A model generated the notes under the pieces. It did no database searches. It saw only the letters and a program-made list of their open reading frames with translations, and was not told the origin of the DNA. A stretch of DNA of 64,000 bases from Porphyrobacter sp. LM 6 (GTDB lineage Bacteria > Pseudomonadota > Alphaproteobacteria > Sphingomonadales > Sphingomonadaceae), in assembly GCF_001720465.1 (NCBI RefSeq), contig NZ_CP017113.1, positions 2,666,001 through 2,730,000 of the forward strand, read 5' to 3'. Below, piece by piece: positions 43,682-51,237 of the stretch. Position 1 is the first letter of the stretch. Each line of letters opens with the position of its first letter. The position numbers and the translations under genes are program-made.

Positions 43682-44824
43682 TTAGATCGAGCGCGAGATC
43701 ACTTCCTTCATGATCTCGTTCGTGCCGCCGAAGATCCGCGTCACGCGCGCGTCGCGCCACAGGCGGGCGATGGCATATTCGTTCATGTAGCCCGCCCCGC
43801 CGTGGAGTTGCAGCGCGGTGTCGCAGGCTTCCCACTGGAGGTCGGTGTGCCACAGCTTGGCCGCGGATGCCTCATCGGTGGTGAGCTCGCCCGCGAGGTG
43901 CTTGCGGATCGCCCAGTCGAGGTGCGCCCAGCCCACTTGCAGCTTGGCCTTCAGGTCGGCGAGCGTGAACTTGGTGTTCTGGAATTCGAACACGGTCTTG
44001 CCGAAAGCCTTGCGGTCCTTGGTGAACTTCACCGCTTCATCAAACGCGCGCTGCGCCGCGGCTTGCGCGCCGACCGCGATGCCGAGCCGTTCCTGCGGCA
44101 GCTCTTCCATCAGGTGCACAAAGCCCATGCCTTCCGCGCCGAGGATATTGGTCATCGGCACGCGGCAATCGTTGAAGAACAGCTCCGAGGTATCGGCGGC
44201 GTGCTGGCCGATCTTGTCAAGATTGCGCCCGCGCTCGAAGCCGGGGGTGTCGGCGTCCACCAGCACGAGGCTGATGCCCTTGGCCCCGCGCTCGGGATCG
44301 GTCTTGGCGACCACGATCACGCAATCGGCATTCTGGCCGTTGGTGATGTAGGTTTTCGAGCCGTTGATGACGAGGTGATTGCCGTCCTTCTTGGCGGTGG
44401 TGCGGATGCCCTGAAGGTCGGAGCCAGCGCCGGGTTCGGTCATCGCGATCGCGGTGATGATGTCGCCGCTGACCATGCCGGGCAGGTACTTGGCGCGCTG
44501 TTCGGCATTGCCGAGCCGCTCGAAATAGTTCGCCGTGATATCGTTCTGGAGCGTGAAGCCCGCCGAGGAACCGAGGTAGGACAGCTCCTCAGTCAGCACG
44601 CAGTTGAAGCCGAAATCGAGGCCGAGGCCGCCGTTCTCCTCCTTCACCGTCATGCACAGCATCCCGGCATCACCCATCTTCTTCCACACATCGCGCGGCA
44701 CGATGCCGTTAGCCTCGTGCTCGTCCATGTGCGGGGTCAGATGTTCGGCGAAGACCTTGCGGACAGTGTCACGGAAGGCCTCGTGGTCTTCGTTATAGGC
44801 AGTGCGATAGGAGGTCGCGAGCAT
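43682..44824 (-). CDS. Acyl-CoA dehydrogenase
   Basis: A 380-aa flavoprotein. Signatures: AIAMTEPGAGSDLQGIRT (FAD/substrate loop), SKTYITNGQNADCVIV, the catalytic Glu region LHGGAGYMNEYAIAR, and the C-terminal RIFGGTNEIMKEVI. It introduces a trans double bond into acyl-CoA and passes electrons to ETF. ATG 44824 has a GGAGAGA ribosome binding site. First gene of the ACAD-SDR-AKR row. Confidence 0.95.
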   Translation of the reverse strand: MLATSYRTAYNEDHEAFRDTVRKVFAEHLTPHMDEHEANGIVPRDVWKKMGDAGMLCMTVKEENGGLGLDFGFNCVLTEELSYLGSSAGFTLQNDITANYFERLGNAEQRAKYLPGMVSGDIITAIAMTEPGAGSDLQGIRTTAKKDGNHLVINGSKTYITNGQNADCVIVVAKTDPERGAKGISLVLVDADTPGFERGRNLDKIGQHAADTSELFFNDCRVPMTNILGAEGMGFVHLMEELPQERLGIAVGAQAAAQRAFDEAVKFTKDRKAFGKTVFEFQNTKFTLADLKAKLQVGWAHLDWAIRKHLAGELTTDEASAAKLWHTDLQWEACDTALQLHGGAGYMNEYAIARLWRDARVTRIFGGTNEIMKEVISRSI

Positions 44825-44958
44825 GGGAGTTCTCTCCGGCAATTGGGTTTCGATTTGCCACGATAGAACAGCGCGCGCGGGCGGGGGTCAAGCGCGAAAG
44901 TGGGGGTGGGGGCGAGGCGCGATTGCTGGCGACCCAATACTTGTGGCAGACGTTCCGC

Positions 44959-45120
44959 ATGAATATGCCCAGCCCCGCCGCATCGTGCCTTCTCATTGGA
45001 CTCGTAGGGGGTGTGATACTCTGGTTGCTGGGCGAAAGGACTACAGCGGTTATACTATTCGCAGTAGAGGCCCTGATGTGGGCGGGAATTCATGCGGCGA
45101 CAGCGACAAAAGAAGATTGA
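44959..45120 (+). CDS. Possible small two-helix membrane protein
   Basis: A 53-aa ORF (MNMPSPAASC...) with two hydrophobic stretches (about 10-21 and 26-46) and a short charged end (ATATKED). It lies alone between the acyl-CoA dehydrogenase gene (divergent) and repeat elements. An in-frame start 36 bp upstream also exists. No homologue recognised; the hydrophobic pattern is its main support. Within the 558-bp stretch 44825-45382 only this ORF and the repeats were found. Confidence 0.4.
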   Translation: MNMPSPAASCLLIGLVGGVILWLLGERTTAVILFAVEALMWAGIHAATATKED

Positions 45121-45176
45121 CTGTCGTTGATCGCCTCAAGACCTGACGACAGCGTCTCGCCGACTGAGCCAAGCGC

Positions 45177-45257
45177 GTCATCCCAGCGAAAGCTGGGACC
45201 TAGGGCGGCAAGCGCTGCTCTGTGCGGCTTTAGGCCCCAGCTTTCGCTGGGGTGACG
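45177..45257. repeat. Paired inverted repeat (CGTC-ended element, type 2)
   Basis: Arms 45177-45198 and 45236-45257 are inverted copies of CGTCAYCCCAGCGAAAGCTGGG; each arm is itself a hairpin (CCAGC-gaaa-GCTGG). Spacer 37 bp. This sequence family is widespread in intergenic DNA of sphingomonads and other alphaproteobacteria. Confidence 0.85.
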
Positions 45258-45280
45258 GGAGTGGTTCGCACGCCAAAATC

Positions 45281-45369
45281 TCGTCTTCCCGGGCTTGACC
45301 CGGGATCCCGCTTCTTCCTCGCGTCGGGCTGGAAGGCAGCGGGGCCCCGGATCAAGTCCGGGGAGACGA
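45281..45369. repeat. Paired inverted repeat (CGTC-ended element, type 3)
   Basis: Arms 45281-45309 and 45345-45369 are inverted, diverged copies built on CCCGGGCTTGACCCGGG / CCCCGGACTTGATCCGGGG, with TCGTC ends. It directly follows the type 2 element and ends 13 bp before the fpr stop. Confidence 0.8.
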
Positions 45370-45382
45370 TAAGGGGAAGAAA

Positions 45383-46198
45383 TTACCCCACAAACGCGCG
45401 TTCGATCACGAACTGCCCCGGCTTGTTGTTCGCGCCTTCCTCGAAGCCGCGGCGTTCCAGATCAGCCGCGTGGTCCTTGATCATCGCCATCGAGCCACAC
45501 AACATCACGCGGTCTTCCTCCGGCACGAAGCGCTGCGGGCCCTTGCTCTGCTCGAACAGCCGCCCGTCGTCGATCAGCGCCTGGATGCGGCCCTGGGTGC
45601 GGAAGGGCTCGCGGGTGACGGTGGGGACGTAGATCATCCGCGCGCGGTCTTCATCCTCGAGCAGCGGGTCGCCTTCGAGCTTGCTCTCCAGCAGCTCGCG
45701 ATAGGCCAGCTCATTCACGTTGCGGACCGAGTGGACCACGATCACTTCCTCGAACATCCCGTAAACCTCGGGATCGCGCACGAGGCTCATGAAGGGCGCA
45801 AGGCCGGTGCCGGTCGAGAGCATGAACAGCCGCTTGCCCGGCAGCAGCGCGTCCGTGACGAGCGTACCGGTCGGCTTCTTGCCGAGGTAGATGGGATCGC
45901 CCACCTGAATGTGCTGGAGCCGCGAGGTCAGCGGGCCGTCCTGCACCTTGATCGACAGGAATTCGAGCTCCTCGGCATAGGACGGCGAGGCGACCGAATA
46001 GGCGCGCAGCAGCGGCTTGCCGTTGTCCCCCGGCAGGCCGATCATCACGAACTCGCCCGAACGGAAGCGGAAGCTCGCCGGGCGCGTCATCTTGAGGCTG
46101 AACAGCCCGTCGCACCAGTGGTGGACTTCGGTGATGGTCTCAACAGAGAGCGCCGCGCTTTCGGTGAACTGGTCGCGGGTCAGGGCGGTTTGGGTCAA
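45383..46198 (-). CDS. fpr: Ferredoxin--NADP reductase
   Basis: A 271-aa Fpr of the bacterial subclass. The FAD motif is RAYSVASP (about 65-72), the NADP loop MLSTGTGLAPFMSLV (about 126-140), and the C-terminus ends in aromatic FVIERAFVG as in alphaproteobacterial enzymes. It exchanges electrons between NADPH and ferredoxin/flavodoxin, useful for Fe-S and oxidative-stress functions. Monocistronic; 46199-46329 upstream is non-coding. Confidence 0.95.
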   Translation of the reverse strand: MTQTALTRDQFTESAALSVETITEVHHWCDGLFSLKMTRPASFRFRSGEFVMIGLPGDNGKPLLRAYSVASPSYAEELEFLSIKVQDGPLTSRLQHIQVGDPIYLGKKPTGTLVTDALLPGKRLFMLSTGTGLAPFMSLVRDPEVYGMFEEVIVVHSVRNVNELAYRELLESKLEGDPLLEDEDRARMIYVPTVTREPFRTQGRIQALIDDGRLFEQSKGPQRFVPEEDRVMLCGSMAMIKDHAADLERRGFEEGANNKPGQFVIERAFVG

Positions 46199-46329
46199 GA
46201 CAGGCCTCGGATACAGGTCAGCGCCGCCCGGAACGGACGGCTGGAATGGGGGCGCAAATGGACGACAAGCGCGCCCCCTTCAAGACAGTTTAGTGATAAG
46301 GGCTGAAAGCGGGCCTTGATTGGGCGCAA

Positions 46330-47382
46330 TCAGTTCCAGCGCGCGGCGTTGTAAAGCTCCACCGCGCGGGCCTCGTGCTTGCCGATTTCGGACGGCGCGA
46401 GGCTATCGGGCTTGAAGCTGCCGAGGGCCGCAACGGCGGAGGTCGGGGCGATGCCCTTGGCTGCCGGATATTCGTTGTTGGCGTTGGCGAGCACCTGCTG
46501 CGCGCTTTCGGAGCTGAGGTATTCGAGGAACTTCACAGCATTGGCGCGGTTGGGTGCGGTCTTGACCACGCCTGCCCCGCTCATGTTGACGTGGGTGCCG
46601 GTGGTCGCCTGATTGGGGAAGATGATCCCGATCGCGTCCAGCACCTTGCGCTTCTCCGGCGTATCGAAACGCGCGAGGTAGTAGGTGTTGACCAGCGAGA
46701 TGTCGCATTCGCCGGCTGCCACCGCCTCGATGTTCGACATGTCGTTGCCCTGCGGCGGGCGCTGGAAATTGGCGACCACGCCCTTGGCCCAGGCCCCTGC
46801 CTTCGCCTCGCCGTCATGCGCGATCATGCTGGCGAGCAGCGCGATGTTGTAGACGCTGGAGGAGGAGCGCATGCAGATGCGGCCCTTGAATTCGGGCTTG
46901 GCGAGGTCGGCATAGGTTTCAAGGCCCGCCGGCTTCCCCTTGGCCTTGTTGTAGATGACGATCCGCGCGCGGGTGGTGAGGCCGAACCAGCGATTGCCCG
47001 GATCGCGCAGGTTTGCCGGGATACGGTCGGTCAGCACCTCGGAATCGACGGCTGCGAGGATCCCCGCCTGCTCGGCGCGCGACAGGCGCCCGGCATCGAC
47101 CGTGACGAACACGTCCGCCGGGCTGAACTCGCCTTCGGACTTGATCCGCTCGATCAAGGCATCGGCATCAGCCTCGATCCGGTTGACCTTGATCCCGGTT
47201 TCGCGCGTGAAATCCTCGTAGAGCGCCAGATCGGTGTCGTAGTGGCGCGAGGTGTAGAGATTGACCTCGCCGGTGATCGGCGCGGCCTTGTCACCGCCCT
47301 GCTGGTCGCTGCCGCTCTCGGCGCAGGCGGCAAGCCCGCCCAAGCTGATGCAGGCGATGGCGGCGAGGAGAAGCTTCTTCAT
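46330..47382 (-). CDS. fbpA: Fe(3+) ABC transporter substrate-binding lipoprotein
   Basis: A 350-aa protein with a lipoprotein signal (lipobox GLAAC, Cys about residue 20). The mature part reads GEVNLYTSRHYDTDLALYEDF, the typical opening of FutA/FbpA ferric-binding proteins, with TyrTyr in SLVNTYYLARFD as iron ligands. It captures ferric iron in the periplasm. Start MKKLLLAAIACIS (47382). A TTGCAA-N5-TTGCAA Fur-type box is 22-42 bp upstream, so iron repression is likely. Name follows the family; no experimental link. Confidence 0.9.
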   Translation of the reverse strand: MKKLLLAAIACISLGGLAACAESGSDQQGGDKAAPITGEVNLYTSRHYDTDLALYEDFTRETGIKVNRIEADADALIERIKSEGEFSPADVFVTVDAGRLSRAEQAGILAAVDSEVLTDRIPANLRDPGNRWFGLTTRARIVIYNKAKGKPAGLETYADLAKPEFKGRICMRSSSSVYNIALLASMIAHDGEAKAGAWAKGVVANFQRPPQGNDMSNIEAVAAGECDISLVNTYYLARFDTPEKRKVLDAIGIIFPNQATTGTHVNMSGAGVVKTAPNRANAVKFLEYLSSESAQQVLANANNEYPAAKGIAPTSAVAALGSFKPDSLAPSEIGKHEARAVELYNAARWN

Positions 47383-47403
47383 CGGAGTCGGGGTCCTGTG
47401 TCT

Positions 47404-47424
47404 ATTTGCAAATGACTTGCAATA
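47404..47424. promoter_or_regulatory. Fur-type iron box before fbpA
   Basis: TTGCAA (47406-47411) and TTGCAA (47417-47422) separated by ATGAC and flanked by AT/TA form a 19-21 bp palindromic element of the alphaproteobacterial Fur/Mur type. It is placed over the likely fbpA promoter. Confidence 0.6.
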
Positions 47425-47445
47425 GAAACACGGCCCACGCAAGAC

Positions 47446-48468
47446 CTAAGTGCGGGCGAAGGCGCGCACGCTGGCGGGTTGCGGGATTACCCTGTAGCCC
47501 TGACCAGCGGCGGGCGGCGATGCCGTCTCGACCGTGATCTGGGTGCCCCCTGCCCCTTCGAGCAGAACCCGCGTGGTCGCGCCCATCGGATGCACATCGC
47601 GCACGGTGCAGCCATCGGGATCGGCCACCAGATCGAGCCGGTCAGCCTGCACCAGCAGATCACAATCGGCTGCATCGGGCAGCGCGCCGGCAAGGCTGGC
47701 GGCGGGCCACAGCCCGAAATCAGTGGTCACATCCCCCTCGCCCGTTCGCACCCCGGCGACAACCTGCGCGCCGCTGAAGATCGCGCCGACAGCGGCAGTG
47801 GCGGGGGCGTGGTGGAGTTCATGCGGAGTGCCGAACTGGACGATCCGCCCCGCCTCCATCACCGCGATCCGGTCCGCAATATCGAGCGCCTCGGCGGGAT
47901 CATGCGTCACCAGCAGCACCGTTGCCCCGGCCTCGCGCAGCAGAATGCGACAATCGCGGCGAAGCTTGCGGCGCAGCACGAAGTCGACGCTGGCGAAGGG
48001 CTCGTCCATCAACAGCACGCGCGGCCCCGGCGCCATCGCGCGGGCGAGCGCGGCGCGCTGTTGCTGCCCGCCCGAAAGCTCGTGCGGATAGCGCGCGCCC
48101 ATCCCCTCAAGCCCGACCTTGCCGAGCCAGCGCTCCGCCTCTCCGGCCCGCGCCTTGGGCAGGCCGAACGCGACGTTGGCGGCGATGGTCAAGTGCGGGA
48201 ACAGCGCGCCGTCCTGGAACACCAGCCCCACGGGGCGGGCTTCGGGCGGCGGGCTGCGGCGTTCATCGGCCAGCACCTCGTTGCCGAGCGCAATCGTGCC
48301 CTGCTGGACAGTGAGCATGCCGGCTGCGAGGCCCAACAGTGTTGACTTCCCGCAACCCGACGCGCCAAGCAGGCACGTGATCTCTCCGGCCGGGGCGCTG
48401 AACGTGATGTCCGCCAGCGCCTGCACCTGACCGTAAGCATGGGCAATATGACGAAATTCGAGGCTCAA
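47446..48468 (-). CDS. fbpC: Fe(3+) ABC transporter ATP-binding protein
   Basis: A 340-aa ATPase: Walker A GASGCGKST (about 35-43), Q-loop VFQDGALFPHLT, signature LSGGQQQRAALARAM, Walker B VLLMDEPFASVD and H-loop LLVTHDPAEA; a C-terminal TOBE-like domain (about 240-340) follows. The start is TTG 48468 (SLEFRHIAHAYG); its codon overlaps an ATG of the opposite-strand permease frame. It powers ferric-iron import with the neighbouring permease and binding protein. Confidence 0.92.
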   Translation of the reverse strand: MSLEFRHIAHAYGQVQALADITFSAPAGEITCLLGASGCGKSTLLGLAAGMLTVQQGTIALGNEVLADERRSPPPEARPVGLVFQDGALFPHLTIAANVAFGLPKARAGEAERWLGKVGLEGMGARYPHELSGGQQQRAALARAMAPGPRVLLMDEPFASVDFVLRRKLRRDCRILLREAGATVLLVTHDPAEALDIADRIAVMEAGRIVQFGTPHELHHAPATAAVGAIFSGAQVVAGVRTGEGDVTTDFGLWPAASLAGALPDAADCDLLVQADRLDLVADPDGCTVRDVHPMGATTRVLLEGAGGTQITVETASPPAAGQGYRVIPQPASVRAFART

Positions 48469-48503
48469 TGGCTGATCCTGCCCATGTTTCCAGGGAACTT
48501 GCG

Positions 48504-50165
48504 GTGAGCCGCCTTAGGCAATTTGCCGCGGAACGCGCAAGCGCTAGCCGCTGGAGCATCGCTGCGCTGGTGCTGGCGGCGCTCGCCGGAATGCCGCTTG
48601 CCGCGATCAGCTGGGCCGCGCTGAGCGGTGCGGGCGGCGGCGAGGCGCTGGGCGATCTCGCCCGCACGGTGCTGCCGACCTACATCGCCAACACCGCGCT
48701 ACTGATGCTGCTGGCAGGCGGGCTGGCCGCAGTCACCGGCACCGGCTGCGCGTGGCTGGTCGCCGCGTGCCGCTTCCCCGGCCGCCGCGTGCTGGGCTGG
48801 GCGCTGGTGCTGCCGCTGGCGCTGCCGGCCTACATCGCCGCCTATGTCTATGCCGATATGCTGGGCTATGCCGGGCCGGTGCAAAGCGCCCTGCGCGAGG
48901 CGACCGGCTGGGGTGCGGGTGCATACTGGTTCCCCGATATCCGCTCGCTCCCCGGCGGCGCGCTGGTGCTGGCGAGCGTGCTCTACCCTTATGTCTACCT
49001 CCTTGCCCGCACCGCCTTCGCAACGCAGAGCGCGCGCCAGTTCCGCGCCGCGCGCAGCCTTGGCGCGAAGCCTGCGCGGGCCTTCTGGCAGGTCGTCCTG
49101 CCCGCCGCGCGCCCCGCCATTGCAGGCGGTCTTGCGCTGGTGCTGATGGAGGTGCTCGCCGACTTTGGCGTCGCCGAATATTTCGCCATCCCCACCTTCT
49201 CCACCGGCATCTTCCGCAGCTGGCTGGCGATGGGGGACAAGGAAGCGGCGCTCAAGCTGGCCGCGGTGATGCTGGTCTTCGTCATCGTGCTGGTGACGAT
49301 TGAGGCGGCAACGCGGCGCGGGCGGAGCGACAGCCGCGATGGCCTCAGCCAGCAGCGCGCCGACGCGGAGCCGCTGGTCGCGCTCTCGCCGACCGGACAG
49401 GCACTCGCCTTCCTCGCCTGCCTCGTGCCGGTGCTGATCGGCTTCATCCTGCCCGCCGGATACCTCGCCTCGATGGCGATGACCGACACCGCTCAAGCCG
49501 CGACCGGCGATCTTGCGACCTATGCGCGGTCAAGCCTGTGGCTCGGCCTTGCGGCGGCCGGCCTGTGCCTTGCCTGCGCGCTGCTGCTCGCCTTCGCCCG
49601 CGCGCGCTCGCAGTCGCGCATCACCGCCAGCGCGATCCGACTGGCGACGCTGGGCTATGCGCTACCGGGCGCGCTGCTCGCCGTCGGCCTGCTCGCCCCG
49701 CTCGGCGCGTTCGACCAGAGCCTCACGCGGTTTGCGCGCGATAGCCTGGGCTGGAGCGGCGGGCTGCTGCTGACGGGGACCAGCGCGATCCTCGTCTATG
49801 CGCTGTCGGTGCGGTTCCTAACGGTCGCCTATAACAGCGTGAGTGGGGGTCTTGCGCGCATCCCCCCCGGCCTTGATGCCGCCGCGCGCAGTCTGGGTGC
49901 AGCGCCGTCGCGGGTGCTGGCGCGGATCTATGCCCCGCTGCTCTCCCCCAGCCTTGCCGGAGCCGCCGCGCTGGTCTTCATCGATACGGTGCGCGAATTG
50001 CCCGCAACGCTGATCCTGCGCCCGTTCAATCTCGAAACGCTGGCCACCCGCACCTATCGCCTAGCAGGCGACGAGCGGCTGATCGAAGCCTCGATCCCCG
50101 CGCTGATCCTGCTCGCGGCGGGGCTTCTGCCTGTCCTTGTTCTCAACCGACTGGGCAAGCGTTAG
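48504..50165 (+). CDS. fbpB: Fe(3+) ABC transporter permease (fused, two-domain)
   Basis: A 553-aa permease with about 12 helices: two binding-protein-dependent transport modules in tandem. Each carries the EAA-type loop: RAARSLGAKPARAFWQVVLP (first) and AARSLGAAPSRVLARIYAP (second). GTG 48504 was chosen because of the GGGA ribosome binding site 8 bp upstream; an ATG at 48468 is in frame but overlaps the fbpC start. It is divergent from fbpC, an unusual arrangement for this transporter. Confidence 0.9.
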   Translation: MSRLRQFAAERASASRWSIAALVLAALAGMPLAAISWAALSGAGGGEALGDLARTVLPTYIANTALLMLLAGGLAAVTGTGCAWLVAACRFPGRRVLGWALVLPLALPAYIAAYVYADMLGYAGPVQSALREATGWGAGAYWFPDIRSLPGGALVLASVLYPYVYLLARTAFATQSARQFRAARSLGAKPARAFWQVVLPAARPAIAGGLALVLMEVLADFGVAEYFAIPTFSTGIFRSWLAMGDKEAALKLAAVMLVFVIVLVTIEAATRRGRSDSRDGLSQQRADAEPLVALSPTGQALAFLACLVPVLIGFILPAGYLASMAMTDTAQAATGDLATYARSSLWLGLAAAGLCLACALLLAFARARSQSRITASAIRLATLGYALPGALLAVGLLAPLGAFDQSLTRFARDSLGWSGGLLLTGTSAILVYALSVRFLTVAYNSVSGGLARIPPGLDAAARSLGAAPSRVLARIYAPLLSPSLAGAAALVFIDTVRELPATLILRPFNLETLATRTYRLAGDERLIEASIPALILLAAGLLPVLVLNRLGKR

Positions 50166-50172
50166 CAAAAAC

Positions 50173-50203
50173 TGTCCAACCAACTTGTCACTTTAGCTTG
50201 TCC
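50173..50203 (+). promoter_or_regulatory. Candidate PpsR/CrtJ-type sites upstream of bchI
   Basis: Three TGTC-starting half-sites (CTGTCCA at 50172, TTGTCAC at 50185, TTGTCCA at 50198) recur at exactly 13-bp spacing. They make two overlapping degenerate TGT-N12-TCA/TCC elements, 33-63 bp before bchI ATG. The match to the TGT-N12-ACA palindrome is imperfect. Confidence 0.4.
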
Positions 50204-50235
50204 AAAGCCGCCCGAACGTTCACAAGGTAGGCCAC

Positions 50236-51237
50236 ATGGCACGCTTCCCTTTCTCCGCAATCGTCGCTCAGGACGAGATGAAACAGGCGCTGCTGATCGC
50301 CGCCGTCGATCCCGGCATCGGGGGCGTGATGGTGTTCGGCGACCGCGGGACGGGCAAGAGCACCGCCGCGCGCGCGCTCGCGGGCCTGCTCCCGCCGATC
50401 ATGGCGGCGGACGGCTGCCCCTATGGCTGCTCCAAGGACGATCAGGCGCGCTATCCCGACGTCTGCGGTCAAGGCAAGATGAAGAGCCGCGCCGTGCCCT
50501 TCGTCGACATGCCGCTGGGCGCGACCGAGGATCGGGTGATCGGCAGCCTCGATCTCGAACGCGCGCTGCGCTCGGGCGAAAAGGCGTTTGAACCCGGTCT
50601 GCTCGCCAAGGCGCACCGCGGATTTCTCTATATCGACGAGATCAACCTGCTCGAGGATCACCTCGTCGACCTGCTGCTTGATGTCGCCGCCTCGGGCGAG
50701 AATGTGGTCGAGCGTGAAGGCCTCTCGGTCCGCCACCCGGCCAAGTTTGTGTTGATCGGCAGCGGCAACCCCGAAGAGGGCGAGCTGCGCCCGCAATTGC
50801 TCGACCGCTTCGGCCTGTCGGTCGAAGTGCGCACGCCCAAGGATATCGAGGTGCGGATCGAAATCATGCGCCTCGTCGCGGCGAGCGAGGCCGATCCGGA
50901 AGGATTTGCCGCGCGCTGGGCGGGCGAGGACGAGGCGATCCTCAAGCGTGTTGCCAAGGGCAAGGCACGCCTGCCCAAACTGGTGCCGGGCGAGGATGTG
51001 TTGCGCGATGCCGCCAACCTCTGCCTTGCGGTCGGCGCGGACGGGCTGCGCGGTGAACTTACGCTGATGCGCGCCGCCCGCGCGCTTGCGGCGCTGGAGG
51101 GCGCGAAGAAGGTCACCCGCAAGCATCTGATCGCGATTGCCCCGTCTGCCCTGCGCCACCGGCTGCGGCGCGACGTGCTCGACGAGACCGGCTCCACCAC
51201 GCGCATTACCCGGGCGATTGCAGAGCTGTTCGGATGA
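50236..51237 (+). CDS. bchI: Magnesium chelatase subunit I
   Basis: A 333-aa AAA+ ATPase. Walker A is GDRGTGKS (35-42), Walker B FLYIDEINLL (about 130-139), and the insertion with CPYGCSKDDQARYPDVC is typical of BchI/ChlI. With BchD and BchH it inserts Mg2+ into protoporphyrin IX, the first committed step of bacteriochlorophyll synthesis. It opens the photosynthesis cluster; its end overlaps bchD (GGATGA). Confidence 0.98.
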   Translation: MARFPFSAIVAQDEMKQALLIAAVDPGIGGVMVFGDRGTGKSTAARALAGLLPPIMAADGCPYGCSKDDQARYPDVCGQGKMKSRAVPFVDMPLGATEDRVIGSLDLERALRSGEKAFEPGLLAKAHRGFLYIDEINLLEDHLVDLLLDVAASGENVVEREGLSVRHPAKFVLIGSGNPEEGELRPQLLDRFGLSVEVRTPKDIEVRIEIMRLVAASEADPEGFAARWAGEDEAILKRVAKGKARLPKLVPGEDVLRDAANLCLAVGADGLRGELTLMRAARALAALEGAKKVTRKHLIAIAPSALRHRLRRDVLDETGSTTRITRAIAELFG

